64,000 nt of DNA, from assembly GCA_963779095.1 (NCBI GenBank), contig CAVZWU010000023.1:1-64000 (forward strand). The letters are read 5' to 3'. The DNA is from Roseiarcus sp963779095. Its GTDB lineage: Bacteria; Pseudomonadota; Alphaproteobacteria; Rhizobiales; Beijerinckiaceae. Below, in pieces: positions 55,627-64,000 of the stretch. Position 1 is the first letter of the stretch. Every line of letters begins with the position of its first letter. Under the pieces are notes generated by a model that was given only the letters and a program-made list of their open reading frames with translations, was not told the DNA's origin and did no database searches. Made by a program: the position numbers and the translations under genes.

Positions 55627-56012
55627 TCCTGGTCGACAGCTCGGTCTGGATCGCTCACCTTCGGGGCTCTTTGACGCCGGCGACTGTGAAACTCGAAGCT
55701 GCGGTGGTCTCGGAGCCGATCCTTGTCGGCGATCTTATTCTGCTCGAAGTTGTTCAAGGGGCGCGGGACGACCTTCACGCGGCGCGCATCGAACGGGGCT
55801 TGCGCCGGTTCGAAATTGTGCCGCTGCTCGACGCCGATCTCGCAACGCGCGCGGCGAGGAACTACCGTCGTCTCAGAGATATGGGAATAACGATCCGCAA
55901 GACGAACGACATCATCATCGGCACGTTCTGCATCGAGCGGCGCTGTTCGCTGCTGCATGACGACCGCGATTTTGCGCCAATGGAGGAGCATCTCGGCCTT
56001 GTGGCGGCTTAA
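55623..56012 (+). CDS. vapC: PIN-domain toxin VapC, apparently without antitoxin
   Basis: VapC toxins are Mg2+-dependent RNases that cleave tRNA or rRNA. The product is 129 residues from GTG 55623. The four acidic PIN residues are visible: Asp in ILVDSSVWI, Glu in LILLEVVQGA, Asp in KTNDIIIGTFC and Asp in LLHDDRDF. The protein is complete and looks active, yet the overlapping vapB upstream has lost its coding body. Either a second antitoxin elsewhere neutralises it, or the toxin is silent or inactive in vivo, or the deletion is an assembly artefact. Confidence 0.85.
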   Translation: MILVDSSVWIAHLRGSLTPATVKLEAAVVSEPILVGDLILLEVVQGARDDLHAARIERGLRRFEIVPLLDADLATRAARNYRRLRDMGITIRKTNDIIIGTFCIERRCSLLHDDRDFAPMEEHLGLVAA

Positions 56013-56024
56013 ATCCGCGCCGAC

Positions 56025-56814
56025 CTACCGCGCCCGCACCGCAAGACTCTGCGTCGCGCGCCCGATCATGCCCCGTTCGTCATAGAGCGCCGATTCGGCG
56101 AGCCCGCAGCCGTTGGCGCCGAAGAGACTGCGCGCCTCGAGACAGATCCACTCGCCCTGCGGACGGCGGAAGAGGTTGATCGTCAGATCGCAATTGAGAA
56201 AAATATATTTGGCGAAGTCCAGCGACGCGCTGATCCCGTTGCCGGAATCGCCGGCGACCGCGACGCGCTGATAAGGGCTCGGCTGTTCGCCTTTGACCAG
56301 CGGGTGGTTCATGCGAAACCAGGCGGCGCAGGGTCCATTGAAGAAATGTCCCTCCGCGAGCCGATTCTCCACCAGTTCGGCATAGCCGAACGATCCGGCG
56401 CCGAAACCCATCCTGACGACCGGGCATTCGTCGGGCGGCTTCGGCGCGGCAGGCGGCGGATGGCCTAGGGTCCCTTCGGGAACCGGCAGGTCCTCTTCGC
56501 GCTGCACGAGCGCGGTGAAACGGGCGATGTCCTTGCCCTCGGCGGTCAGGCGGCCGGAATAGTGGCCGGTGGTGCGGCCGGCATAGTCCGTCGCGACCTC
56601 GACGCGGCATTCGCCGATCGGCGCGGGCCGGATGAGATTGACGGTGAGCCGTGCGAGATGGGTGAGGCCGTCGTTGGCGGCGGCGCGTTCGATCGCACGG
56701 GCGATCAGGGCCGAGGGCGGCCCGGCGTGCTGGTGCCCGGGATTCCACGGGCCCGCGGGTGAGCGGGCTCGCGCGAAAGGCGCCCTCGCCGAGATCGACA
56801 TAAGCTGCGTCCAA
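56025..56814 (-). CDS. Acyl-CoA thioesterase-like protein, N-terminal frameshift
   Basis: This is a double-hotdog thioesterase-family protein of about 260 residues. The N-terminus is MDAAYVDLGEGAFRASPLTRGP (TTG at 56814). A one-base slip near 56750 leads into GPWNPGHQHAGPPSALIARAI, which contains the conserved GGP/HAGPP motif of the fold, then LTVNLIRPAPIGE and, in the second hotdog, SGNGISASLDFAKYIFLNCDLTINL. Family members hydrolyse acyl-CoA esters. The open frame from 56801 covers all but the first 20 residues in a wrong frame. It converges on vapC. Confidence 0.8.
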
Positions 56815-56965
56815 TGAGAGTCTCCGCCGTTGCGCCGCCCTGGCTCATCGGCGCATCTGGATTTTGCGCTCCCCGAACCCTCGGCGCAAGATGGTTCGTA
56901 TGTAAACCAATGAGGCCCGCCATGCGAGTGGGACGAACGAGCGCCTGGTTGCCGCTCGCTGGGCG

Positions 56966-57663
56966 ATGCGGGTGAAGGGCGCCGAGGTTGAGAGCGCGTT
57001 CGAGGCCATCAGGCGCACCGGCCTCGTTCCGCGCGGCGCATTGCGCCTCGAGCGAGAGCGAGCGGCGAGGCTCGCTCGCCGCCATTCGCACGATCGTGCT
57101 CGCCGGCATGGCCGGGCGCGACGGCTGGAGCGCCTTCGCCGCGTCGCCCGAGGCGAGCGATGGCCTTGGCGATCCGCTCGACCGCTGGAGCCGGCGGGTG
57201 ATCGGGAGCTCTGGCGCGCGAACTCGGCGCGACGGCGCTCTTTCCCTTCGGCGGGCCGCCATATTGGCCGTTCCAGCAATGGGCGCGGCGCGCCGAGCCG
57301 GTCCATGCCTCGCCGATCGGAATTCTGATCCATCCCGCGCTATCGGGCTATGGCATTCCTATCGCGGCGCGCTGGGCTTTTCCGAAGCGCTCGCGGTCCC
57401 CGAGCCCGAGCCCGTCCCAAGCCCATGCGAATCCTGCTCAGGGCGCTGGTGCCTGAAAGCCTGTCCGGTCGGCGCGTTCTCGGCCGCCGGCTACGACGTC
57501 GCCGCCTGCGTCGGCCCATGTGAAGAGCCCGGCCGGCGCGGATTGCATGGCGCTCGGCTGCCGGGCGCGCCGCGCCTGCCCGGTCGGCGCGGAACACGCC
57601 TACGGCCCCGAACAGGCGAATTTCCACATGCGTGCGTTTCTCGCCGGGCAGGGCGGCGCTTGA
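56966..57663 (+). pseudogene. 4Fe-4S ferredoxin-like protein, at least four frameshifts
   Basis: This is an iron-sulfur protein of about 230 residues, read here only by jumping frames. In order: VKGAEVESAFEAIRRTGLVPRG (N-terminus), IRTIVLAGMAGRDGWSAF, ALARELGATALFPFGGPP and YWPFQQWARRAEPVHASP, then ALGFSEALAVPEPEPVP, the cluster ligands CESCSGRWCLKACPVGAF, and after a last shift ADCMALGCRARRACPVGA, ending MRAFLAGQGGA at 57661. Two CxxxCP-type groups could hold two [4Fe-4S] clusters. It resembles QueG-like and other electron-transfer Fe-S proteins, but the exact function is unknown. This is the most heavily shifted gene in the window. Confidence 0.7.
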
Positions 57664-57699
57664 GGACCCCGGCTCGCGCCCACTGAAGGCGGAAACGTA

Positions 57700-58593
57700 A
57701 AAATCGCCGGCGCAATGTGAGCCGCGGCGTCAGCCCGGATTGGTCGCCAGTGACGATCCAGATCGCCGCGCCGAGCGGCACGCTGTCGCCGCGCGCGTGG
57801 GCGGCCAGCGCCTTGCGGATGTCGGCCTCCACGGCGGCGCGAACCGCCTCGCTCTGCCCTTCGAGCATCCGGCTCGTCGGCCCGATCGTCATTGCGGCCC
57901 TGACGGCCGTGTCGAGTCCGCGGCCGACCGCGATGTCGAGCTCGAGGTCGTGGGGCTCGAGCAGCGATGTCGGCGAAGCCCGCTTCGCTCAAGATCCGCC
58001 GCACCCGCGCCTCGCTGGCGAAGGCGAACGGTCCCGGCGCCTCGGGATCCGTTTCGGGCAGGGGCGGGGCGTGTTTGCCCGCTTCGCGCAGCGGCAGGAT
58101 GAAGAAGGGGTTTTGCTTCGCCTCCCGCCAGCAGGCGAAGGCGAGCCGCCCGCCGGGCTTTAAGGCCGCTGCGCAGGTTGGCGAAGGAGCGCGCCGGGTC
58201 GGCGAAGAACATGACGCCGAACCGGGACGCCACGAGGTCGGCTGCTTCGGGCTCGAAGGCGTAGACGGTGGCGTCGGCGCGTTCGAACCGGATCGGCAGG
58301 CCTTCGCGCCCGCTCGCGGGCGCGCGCGAGCATCGGCTCGGAAATGTCGAGCCCCAGGACTTCGCCTCCGGGGCGACGCGTGCGGCGAAGTCGATCGTCG
58401 TCGCGCCGCAGCCGCAGCCGACGTCGATCACGCGCTCGCCCGGCTTCGGGCGCGCCGCGGCGATCAGCCGGTCGGAAACCGGGCTCAGCACCTGATCCTG
58501 ATGCTCTTGATGGTCGGTCCATTTCTGTCCGGCGACGCAGTTCCAGTATTCGGCCTGGGCGGCGTTGTCGGCGTGGAGCGGCGTGGCGGACAT
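57700..58593 (-). pseudogene. SAM-dependent methyltransferase, multiply frameshifted
   Basis: This is a class I methyltransferase of the UbiE/arsenite-type group. ATG 58593 gives MSATPLHADNAAQAEYWN, a common opening (QAEYWN), then ERVIDVGCGCGATTIDFA (motif I). A frame change near 58365 leads to VLGLDISEPMLARARERA, another to DLVASRFGVMFFADPARSFANLR, and further changes to ILSEAGFADIAARA and MLEGQSEAVRAAVEADIRKAL, ending about 57700. The exact stop cannot be set. The substrate is unknown. Its neighbours (cupin, Fe-S protein) do not clarify the role. Confidence 0.72.
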
Positions 58594-58612
58594 GGAGCCT
58601 CCCGTTTTCGGC

Positions 58613-59018
58613 TCAGGCGGGCGAAGCGAGCGGTTTGCCCTTTTCGACGACATAAGTCGAGATGATGACGGTCTTGGCCGGCCCGTTCACGCCGCCATGC
58701 GGCGTGCGGGTCGGGACCTGGAATCCGTCGCCGCGCGCCGAGCTTGAGCGCGCCCTGGCCCTCGATCGTAAGCTCCGTTCCGCCCTCGGCGACATAGCCC
58801 GATTCGATGCCCGGATGGGTGTGGCGCGCGACGGCTGCGCCCGGGGCGAGTTCGATCCGCATCTCGATGGTGGCGTAACCGTCCACCGGTCCGTCGGTCT
58901 GCTTGATGAGCGTCCGCTTCAGGCCCGGCGGCGCAGTCGTGTCCGCGTCGGCCTCGCTCGCAAGAAAGCCCGCCGCCGCGCACAGGCCGCAGGCGGTGAA
59001 AAGGCGTCGTGTCAGCAT
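58613..59018 (-). pseudogene. Exported cupin protein, frameshifted
   Basis: This is a periplasmic single-cupin protein of about 134 residues. ATG 59018 follows GGGAGGAC. A signal peptide MLTRRLFTACGLCAAAGFL is present, with its Arg-Arg start resembling a Tat-type leader. The cupin core has AAVARHTHPGIESGYV (metal His pair and Glu) and TELTIEGQGALKLG. Near 58735 the frame slips; the other frame gives GDGFQVPTRTPHGGVNG, with the second metal His, and TVIISTYVVEKGKPL to TGA/TAG at 58613. A metal-binding role is likely; the substrate is unknown. Confidence 0.78.
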
Positions 59019-59327
59019 GAAGTGTCCTCCCATGGTGCGGCCGGCTGTTGCGCCGGACTCGCGCGGCGACCAGTTGAGCCAAGTTTCCGCCCGAGCGCAA
59101 CAGCGATGGGGCTCACGCGTGCTCGTCGACGCGCAATATTCCGTCGCGCCGCTTTTTCGTAGACCCCGAGCCGAGGGAAGGGCATGCTTTGCGGGCTCTG
59201 CTGTCACGCAAATGATATTGGGGACCGGTAAGCCCGACGAACCGGGGAGAACGGAACAAGAGGTGAGGGAAACGGGGCGGCGAAAGGTCCTCCGTCATTC
59301 GCAAAAGAAGAACTGGAGAAGATGACG
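59019..59327. other. Divergent spacer, promoter region of the phosphoketolase
   Basis: This is 309 bases between the leftward exported cupin and the rightward phosphoketolase. No convincing gene is present. Just before the phosphoketolase a GGAGAA ribosome site lies at 59315-59320. No promoter could be assigned with confidence. Confidence 0.4.
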
Positions 59328-61782
59328 ATGGCGACCACTCTGTCGAAGAAGGAAAGCGCCGCGCCGAAGACCGGAAGCACGCTGTCGAAGACGGAAAGCG
59401 CGCTGATCGACGCCTACTGGCGCGCCGCCAACTATCTGTCCGTCGGCCAGATCTACCTGTTCGACAATCCGCTTTTGCGCGAGCCGCTCAAGGAGGAGCA
59501 CATCAAGCCGCGCCTCCTCGGGCACTGGGGCACGACGCCAGGCCTCAATTTCGTCTACGCGCACCTCAATCGGCTGATCAAGAAGCTCGATCTCGACATG
59601 ATCTATGTCACCGGTCCCGGCCACGGGGGCCCGGGGCTGGTCGCCAACACATATCTCGAAGGCACGTACAGCGAAGTCTATCCGCACGTCTCGCAGGACG
59701 TGGAGGGCATGAAGCGGCTCTTCACCCAGTTCTCGTTTCCTGGCGGGATTCCGAGCCATGTCGCGCCCGAGACGCCGGGCTCGATCCACGAAGGGCGGCG
59801 AGCTTGGCTATGCGCTGTCGCACGCCTATGGCGCGGCCTTCGACAATCCCGACCTCATCGTCGCCGCGGTGGTGGGCGACGGCGAAGCGGAAACGGGGCC
59901 CATGGCCACGAGCTGGCATTCGAACAAGTTCCTCAATCCGGTCCGTGACGGCGCCGTGCTGCCGATCCTGCACCTCAACGGCTACAAGATCGCCAATCCG
60001 ACGGTGCTGGCGCGCATCAGTCATGAGGAGCTCGAATTGCTGTTTCGCGGCTACGGATACAAGCCCCATTTCGTCGAGGGGCATGAGCCGGGCCGTGATG
60101 CACGAACTGATGGCGGCGACGCTCGAAACGGTGATCGGCGAGATCCGCGACATCCAGGCCGACGCGCGGAAGAATGGATTTTCCAAACGCCCGATCTGGC
60201 CGATGATCGTGATGCGCACGCCGAAAGGCTGGACCTGCCCCAAGGAGATCGACGGCAAGAAGGAGGAGGGCTACTGGCGCTCGCACCAGGTGCCGATGAG
60301 CGCCATGCGCGGCCACCCGGAGCATGTCCGCATCCTCGAGACATGGATGAAGAGCTATCGCCCGGAGGAGCTGTTCGACGAGCGCCGGCCGCCTCAAGGC
60401 CGAACTCGCCGCGCTTCCCCCGCAGGGAACCCGCCGGATGAGCGCCAATCCGCACGCCAACGGCGGGCGCGCTCTTGCGCGATCTCAGGCTCCCGGACTT
60501 TCGCGACTATGCGGTCAGCGTGCCTTCGCCTGGCGCCACAATCGCGGAGGCGACGCGGGTCATGGGCCAGTTCCTCCGCGACGTGATGAAGCTCAATCTG
60601 GAATCGAAAAACTTCCGCCTGTTCAGCCCGGACGAGAACAATTCCAACCGCTGGCAGGACGTGCTCGAGGTCACGAACCGCGCCTGGGTCGCCGAGACCC
60701 TCTCTTACGACGATCATCTCGCAGCCGACGGACGGGTGATGGAGATGCTGAGCGAGCACCAGTGCCAGGGCTGGCTCGAAGGCTATCTCCTGACCGGCCG
60801 GCACGGCTTCTTCTCCTGCTACGAGGCCTTCATCCACATTATCGATTCGATGTTCAACCAGCATGCGAAGTGGCTCAAGGTCTGCGATCATATCAAATGG
60901 CGCCGGCCGATCGCCTCGCTCAATTATCTCTTGTCGAGTCACGTCTGGCGCCAGGACCACAACGGCTTTTCGCACCAGGATCCCGGCTTCATCGATCACG
61001 TGATGAACAAGAAGGCAGAGGTGGTGCGCATCTATCTGCCGCCGGACGCGAATTGCCTGCTCTCCGTCACCGACCATTGCCTGAAGAGCCGCAACTACGT
61101 GAACGTCATCGTGGCGGGCAAGCAGCCCTCGCCGCAATGGCTGACCATGGACGAGGCGGTCAAGCATTGCGAGGCAGGCTTGGGGATCTGGCCATGGGCG
61201 AGCAACGACCACGGCGGCGAGCCGGATGTGGTGATGGCCTGCTGCGGCGACGTGCCGACGCTCGAGACGCTGGCTGCGGTCGCCCTCCTGCGCGAGCACG
61301 CGCCCGAACTCAAAATCCGGGTCGTCAATGTCGTCGATCTGATGACGCTCCAGCCGCACAGCGAGCATCCGCACGGCGTCTCCGACCGCGACTTTGACGC
61401 TCTCTTCACCGTCGACAAGCCGATCATCTTCGCCTTCCACGGCTATCCGTGGCTCATCCATCGCCTGACCTATCGAAGGACCGGCCACGACAACATTCAT
61501 GTGCGCGGCTACAAGGAAGAGGGAACGACGACCACGCCTTTCGACATGTGCGTGCTCAATGAAATCGATCGGTTCCATCTGGTCGGCGACGTCATCGACC
61601 GCGTGCCCAAGCTCGGCGAACGCGCGGCTTACGCCAAGCAGGCGATTCGCGACCGGCTCATCGACCATCGCCAATATATCCGCCGCTACGGCGACGACAT
61701 GCCGGAGATCAAGAACTGGACCTGGGGCGGCCACGGCGCCGCCGCGCGGGGAACAAGTTCGACCGAGGGCGACAACGTCTGA
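59328..61782 (+). pseudogene. xfp: Xylulose-5-P/fructose-6-P phosphoketolase, four frameshifts
   Basis: This thiamine-diphosphate enzyme splits xylulose-5-P (or fructose-6-P) to acetyl phosphate plus a triose (tetrose) phosphate. Of ATG 59322 and 59328 the latter is better spaced from GGAGAA. Landmarks are LLGHWGTTPGLNFVYAHLNR, YVTGPGHGGPGLVAN, the ThDP motif VVGDGEAETGP, LPILHLNGYKIANPT, then CQGWLEGYLLTGRHGFFSCY and WRQDHNGFSHQDPGFIDH. Frame changes near 59793, 60095, 60390 and 60470 break the first 40%. The part from 60475 to 61782 is one open frame. Repaired length is about 815 residues, normal for the family. An acetate kinase or phosphotransacetylase partner is not in the window. Confidence 0.92.
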
Positions 61783-61915
61783 CCGGTGCGTTGGGCCGTT
61801 GCCCTCGCTCGCGCCTGAGTGTCATAAGCGCGCGGTATTGAGAGTTGGTCGGGAGGGCCACGGCCAATGGGCCGACCGGCAGCGGGCCGAGCCGCGCGCT
61901 TCGCCCCACCGTTTA

Positions 61916-61944
61916 TTGACAAAATCAGAAACTAGCGCTATAAA
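61916..61944 (+). promoter_or_regulatory. Near-consensus sigma-70 promoter
   Basis: TTGACA at 61916-61921 and TATAAA at 61939-61944 are separated by exactly 17 bp, in a short AT-rich patch of an otherwise GC-rich region. No annotated gene starts behind it. IS66 is inserted 127 bp downstream. Transcription would run from about 61952 toward the IS insertion point. Confidence 0.65.
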
Positions 61945-62070
61945 TACGCGAATTGTCGGAATCGATCCGCGCCTGGCCGGCAGCCGCGCGCGGAGAGGCG
62001 CGGCTGTTTGAAAATCCTGGCTTGACTACAACCGGGGCGGGAAACAGGAGAAAAGGGAGAAATTTTTTTA

Positions 62071-63642
62071 GTAACTCCCAAGCCGTCTGTTTTCAGGCTG
62101 CGATTGCGAGGAGGAGTTGGGAGGGGTTTGCAGTGAGGGCTTTGAGAATGTTGAGGCCGTGCTTTCGTGCGGTGGAGACGATGGACCTCATGCGGACGAA
62201 GACGTGAGCGCCTTCGAAGGTGCGGAAGCCGCCCGAGATTTTCATTTTGACCTTGGCCATGCGCAGGTCCTGTTCGGCCAGGTTATTGGTGAACGGGACG
62301 TCGAAGTCGACGAGGAAGCGCAGGGTCTCGTCCTTGAAGGTCTTGAAGCGGATGAGGAGATTATGGCCTGGGCGCTGCTTCTTTCGTTTTTTCGAGCCGG
62401 GCGAAGGATCGAAGGCCGGCAGGGCGCGATGGAAGGCGAGCCCTTCCCGAACGGCCTGCCAGTAGCGGTCGACGAAGCCTTGCACGCGTTCGGGTTCGAG
62501 CGCCCGGGCGCCGGCCTCTTTGGCTTGGCGCACGGCCTTTGCGGCGTCGAGGAGGACGTCGCGCATGGCTTGCGCCCACGGCTCCTTGTCGATCTCGATG
62601 AGCGCCTTGAGTTCGCGCAGGTGATGGGCGTTGCAGAAGGCGTGAGCGACGTCCGCGAGGGCGTTGTAGGGGCGGAAATGGTCATGCACGACGACGCCGC
62701 CCTTCAACCCTGCGGGAACATCGCCGCGCGCCGCTCCGACCCGGTAGAAGGTATGGCTCCGGCTCGACGTCGTATGCAGCCATTGCAGGGAGCCTGCGAT
62801 GCGAAAGCCGGTTTCGTCGAGATGCCTGACCTTGGCCCCGCCGACGCGCGTCCCGATCGCCTGATAGACGCCCTCCAGAGCCTGAGCCTTCTTGCCCATC
62901 CACGCGATCACGCTCGCCGGGCAGACGAGCGGCGCGCCGAACAGGTCCTGAAGCGCCTGCGCCGTCCGGTCCTCGGGCACAAGCTGCTGCACGTTGAGAT
63001 AGACCGCCGCCGCCTTGATGCGCTCGCCATATTGGGTCGGCGAGATCACGCCGTCGGGGAACGCAGCCCGCGTCACGCCGCGGCATCGGGCGCAGGCATA
63101 GATGGCGCCCTGGTGCTCCGTGACCTCGATCAGCCGCTCGGGCAGGTCGAACACCTGACGCGTCTCCACCCCGGTCTGCATCGAAGCCGCGAGCGCCGCC
63201 CGGCAGCGCCGGCACGCCGCAGCCTCGTGTCGGACGACCCAGTCGGGCGTCGCCGTCCGCCGCAGCGTGTCGCCCTTGTGGCCCCGCTGTCCCCCGCTCG
63301 CCTTGCCCGAACGGCCGCGAAGGCTGCCGGGAAGGCGCGACTTCTTCCTCAGCCCGTCGCTCGAAGGCGGCTTGGAGCTCGTCGTGCTGTCCAGATCCAG
63401 CCGGCGCCGAAGCTCGGCGTTCTCGGCTCGAAGGCCCTCGTTCTCCCGCCGCAAATCGGCGACCTCCGAGCGAAGCGCGGAAATCTCGCTCCGGAGCGCT
63501 TCGATCAGCGCCTGAACTTCGGCAGGGAGAATCATCCCCACCTTAACTCACGGTTCGCCCCCGCCCGTCTCGAAAATCTCGCAAAACCTCAACGATCTCA
63601 CACACCGTGTGACAATTCGGACTCACCCGGCTTGGGAGTTAC
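62071..63642 (-). mobile_element. IS66-family insertion sequence (1572 bp, complete)
   Basis: Perfect 15-bp inverted ends, GTAACTCCCAAGCCG at 62071 and its complement ending at 63642, are flanked by an 8-bp target duplication TTTTTTTA (62063-62070 and 63643-63650), the size typical of IS66. It carries only the tnpC-type transposase, without tnpA/tnpB, as in the ISBst12-like subgroup. Intact ends and gene suggest a recent insertion. Confidence 0.93.
62093..63541 (-). CDS. IS66-family transposase (TnpC type)
   Basis: The product is 482 residues, intact. The N-terminal leucine-zipper-like coiled coil (LRSEISALRSEVADLRREN) is followed by the basic linker SSKPPSSDGLRKKSRL and a zinc-finger region (CRRCRAAL, CARCRGVTRAAFP). 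The DDE core has VRHLDETGFRIAGSLQW, GGVVVHDHFRPYNAL with AFCNAHHLREL, and VPFTNNLAEQDLRMAKVKMK (catalytic Glu). It starts at ATG 63541, about 100 bp inside the element. Confidence 0.95.
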   Translation of the reverse strand: MGMILPAEVQALIEALRSEISALRSEVADLRRENEGLRAENAELRRRLDLDSTTSSKPPSSDGLRKKSRLPGSLRGRSGKASGGQRGHKGDTLRRTATPDWVVRHEAAACRRCRAALAASMQTGVETRQVFDLPERLIEVTEHQGAIYACARCRGVTRAAFPDGVISPTQYGERIKAAAVYLNVQQLVPEDRTAQALQDLFGAPLVCPASVIAWMGKKAQALEGVYQAIGTRVGGAKVRHLDETGFRIAGSLQWLHTTSSRSHTFYRVGAARGDVPAGLKGGVVVHDHFRPYNALADVAHAFCNAHHLRELKALIEIDKEPWAQAMRDVLLDAAKAVRQAKEAGARALEPERVQGFVDRYWQAVREGLAFHRALPAFDPSPGSKKRKKQRPGHNLLIRFKTFKDETLRFLVDFDVPFTNNLAEQDLRMAKVKMKISGGFRTFEGAHVFVRMRSIVSTARKHGLNILKALTANPSQLLLAIAA

Positions 63643-63695
63643 TTTTTTTACTCCAATCGCTCGCAACCCCTTGAAAAGTCTCGAATTCCGAAAAA

Positions 63696-63744
63696 TAAAC
63701 GCTAGTAAACGTCAGCTATTTTACTAACGTTTACTAGCGCTTAT
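63696..63744. repeat. Inverted repeat with 17-bp arms
   Basis: The arm TAAACGCTAGTAAACGT (63696-63712) is the reverse complement of 63728-63744 with one mismatch, with a 15-base AT-rich spacer. It is followed to 63776 by three more GCGTTT units. It lies directly behind the IS66 insertion and ahead of a leftward partial gene. Confidence 0.75.
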
Positions 63745-63853
63745 TGGCGTTTTGCTGGCGTTTACGCGCGTTTATTGGACGCGAGGCTCGCGCGCTGGTT
63801 GCGCTCCCGGCAGGCGGTCGCGCGCCGCGGCCGCTACCGCGGCGCCGCTTGGG

Positions 63854-64000
63854 TCAGCTCTTGGGAGCAGCCGGCGCCGTGCGCATCTGGCGCATGTGCT
63901 CGGCGCCCGCGCGCGCCCTCTCCTTGTGCGTGTTGGCGCGGTGGCGCATGTGTCTGCTGTGCGACCCGCCTCCGCCGGCGTGGGCGGAGCTCGGCGCGGG
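63854..64000 (-). CDS. C-terminal end of an unidentified basic protein, cut by the window edge
   Basis: The last 48 codons of a gene entering from the right, ending TGA at 63854. It reads AHAGGGGSHSRHMRHRANTH, then ERARAGAEHMRQM and APAAPKS: a Gly/Ser/His-rich stretch followed by a basic helical one. No family is recognised. The consistent codon use and natural-looking end suggest real coding sequence, but with the start outside the window this remains tentative. Confidence 0.45.
   Translation of the reverse strand, partial: PAPSSAHAGGGGSHSRHMRHRANTHKERARAGAEHMRQMRTAPAAPKS

Noticed and set aside
62117..63727. Plus-strand frame of 536 codons opposite the IS66 transposase
   Set aside because: Antisense shadow. 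Only its last about 25 codons, outside the IS, are of interest as part of the interrupted locus.
1..64000. CRISPR arrays, tRNA or rRNA genes, riboswitches
   Set aside because: No regularly spaced repeats and no tRNA T-arm/cloverleaf context were found; GGTTCGAA-like matches near 4665 and 10695 lack any tRNA fold. By-eye reading cannot exclude a divergent RNA.

Overview
The window is GC-rich bacterial chromosome, about 65% G+C by eye. Gene content and order point to an alphaproteobacterium of the Hyphomicrobiales (Rhizobiales), most likely near Beijerinckiaceae or Methylocystaceae. The evidence is the zapA-DUF4164 pair divergent from tkt-gap-pgk, the thrB-rnhA overlap, a FeeM-like acyl amino acid synthase, DUF1223 and DUF4396 proteins, a quinoprotein with c-type cytochromes, and a phosphoketolase. 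The family-level placement is inference.

Layout. 0-6 kb is a wreck of nested mobile DNA: a large serine recombinase gene broken in several frames, an IS21 element (istA/istB) that has lost one end, and a group II intron reverse transcriptase cut at its 5' end exactly at the intact IS21 terminus. 6-14.3 kb holds a membrane GGDEF-EAL protein, a small unknown gene, a FeeM-like synthase, the thrB-rnhA pair, UDP-glucose dehydrogenase and a GT4 glycosyltransferase, the last two probably for surface polysaccharide. 14.3-18.6 kb holds a leftward group: CBS protein, formamidase-type amidase, SDR and a cell-wall amidase. 19-24.5 kb is a redox block: diheme cytochrome c, cytochrome c', a membrane-anchored SGNH-like protein, a PQQ-type quinoprotein and a cupin. 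24.5-29.5 kb contains a TetR fragment fused by deletion to a truncated SDR, a second related SDR copy, two Cys-rich exported proteins, a MATE transporter and an overlooked Flp pilin gene on its opposite strand. 29.6-37.7 kb carries gshA, a DUF4396 membrane protein, rsmE, a DUF1223 protein, a MarR/DUF1772-like pair, a choloylglycine-hydrolase-family enzyme and a methyltransferase. 37.7-46.8 kb is a damaged RND efflux operon followed by IS1380 and IS630 copies, then a MarR-MFS pair. 47-54.3 kb holds an APC permease and the conserved zapA/DUF4164 and tkt-gap-pgk loci. 54.3-64 kb has an IS110 copy, an orphan VapC whose antitoxin is deleted, a thioesterase, an Fe-S protein, a methyltransferase, a cupin, a phosphoketolase and a clean IS66 insertion with its 8-bp target duplication.

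The dominant peculiarity is the density of single-base frameshifts, roughly 45 in about 25 genes. They include housekeeping genes (thrB, gshA, rsmE, zapA), and many look like one extra or missing C or G. Sequencing or assembly indels are the most economical explanation, although true decay is also visible (truncated IS, deleted vapB, cut TetR/SDR). I found no tRNA or rRNA gene, no CRISPR array and no recognisable riboswitch. No previously undescribed multi-gene system is convincingly visible. The most novel-looking items are the 22-cysteine exported protein, the IS66-interrupted promoter/inverted-repeat locus at the right end, and the hidden Flp gene.
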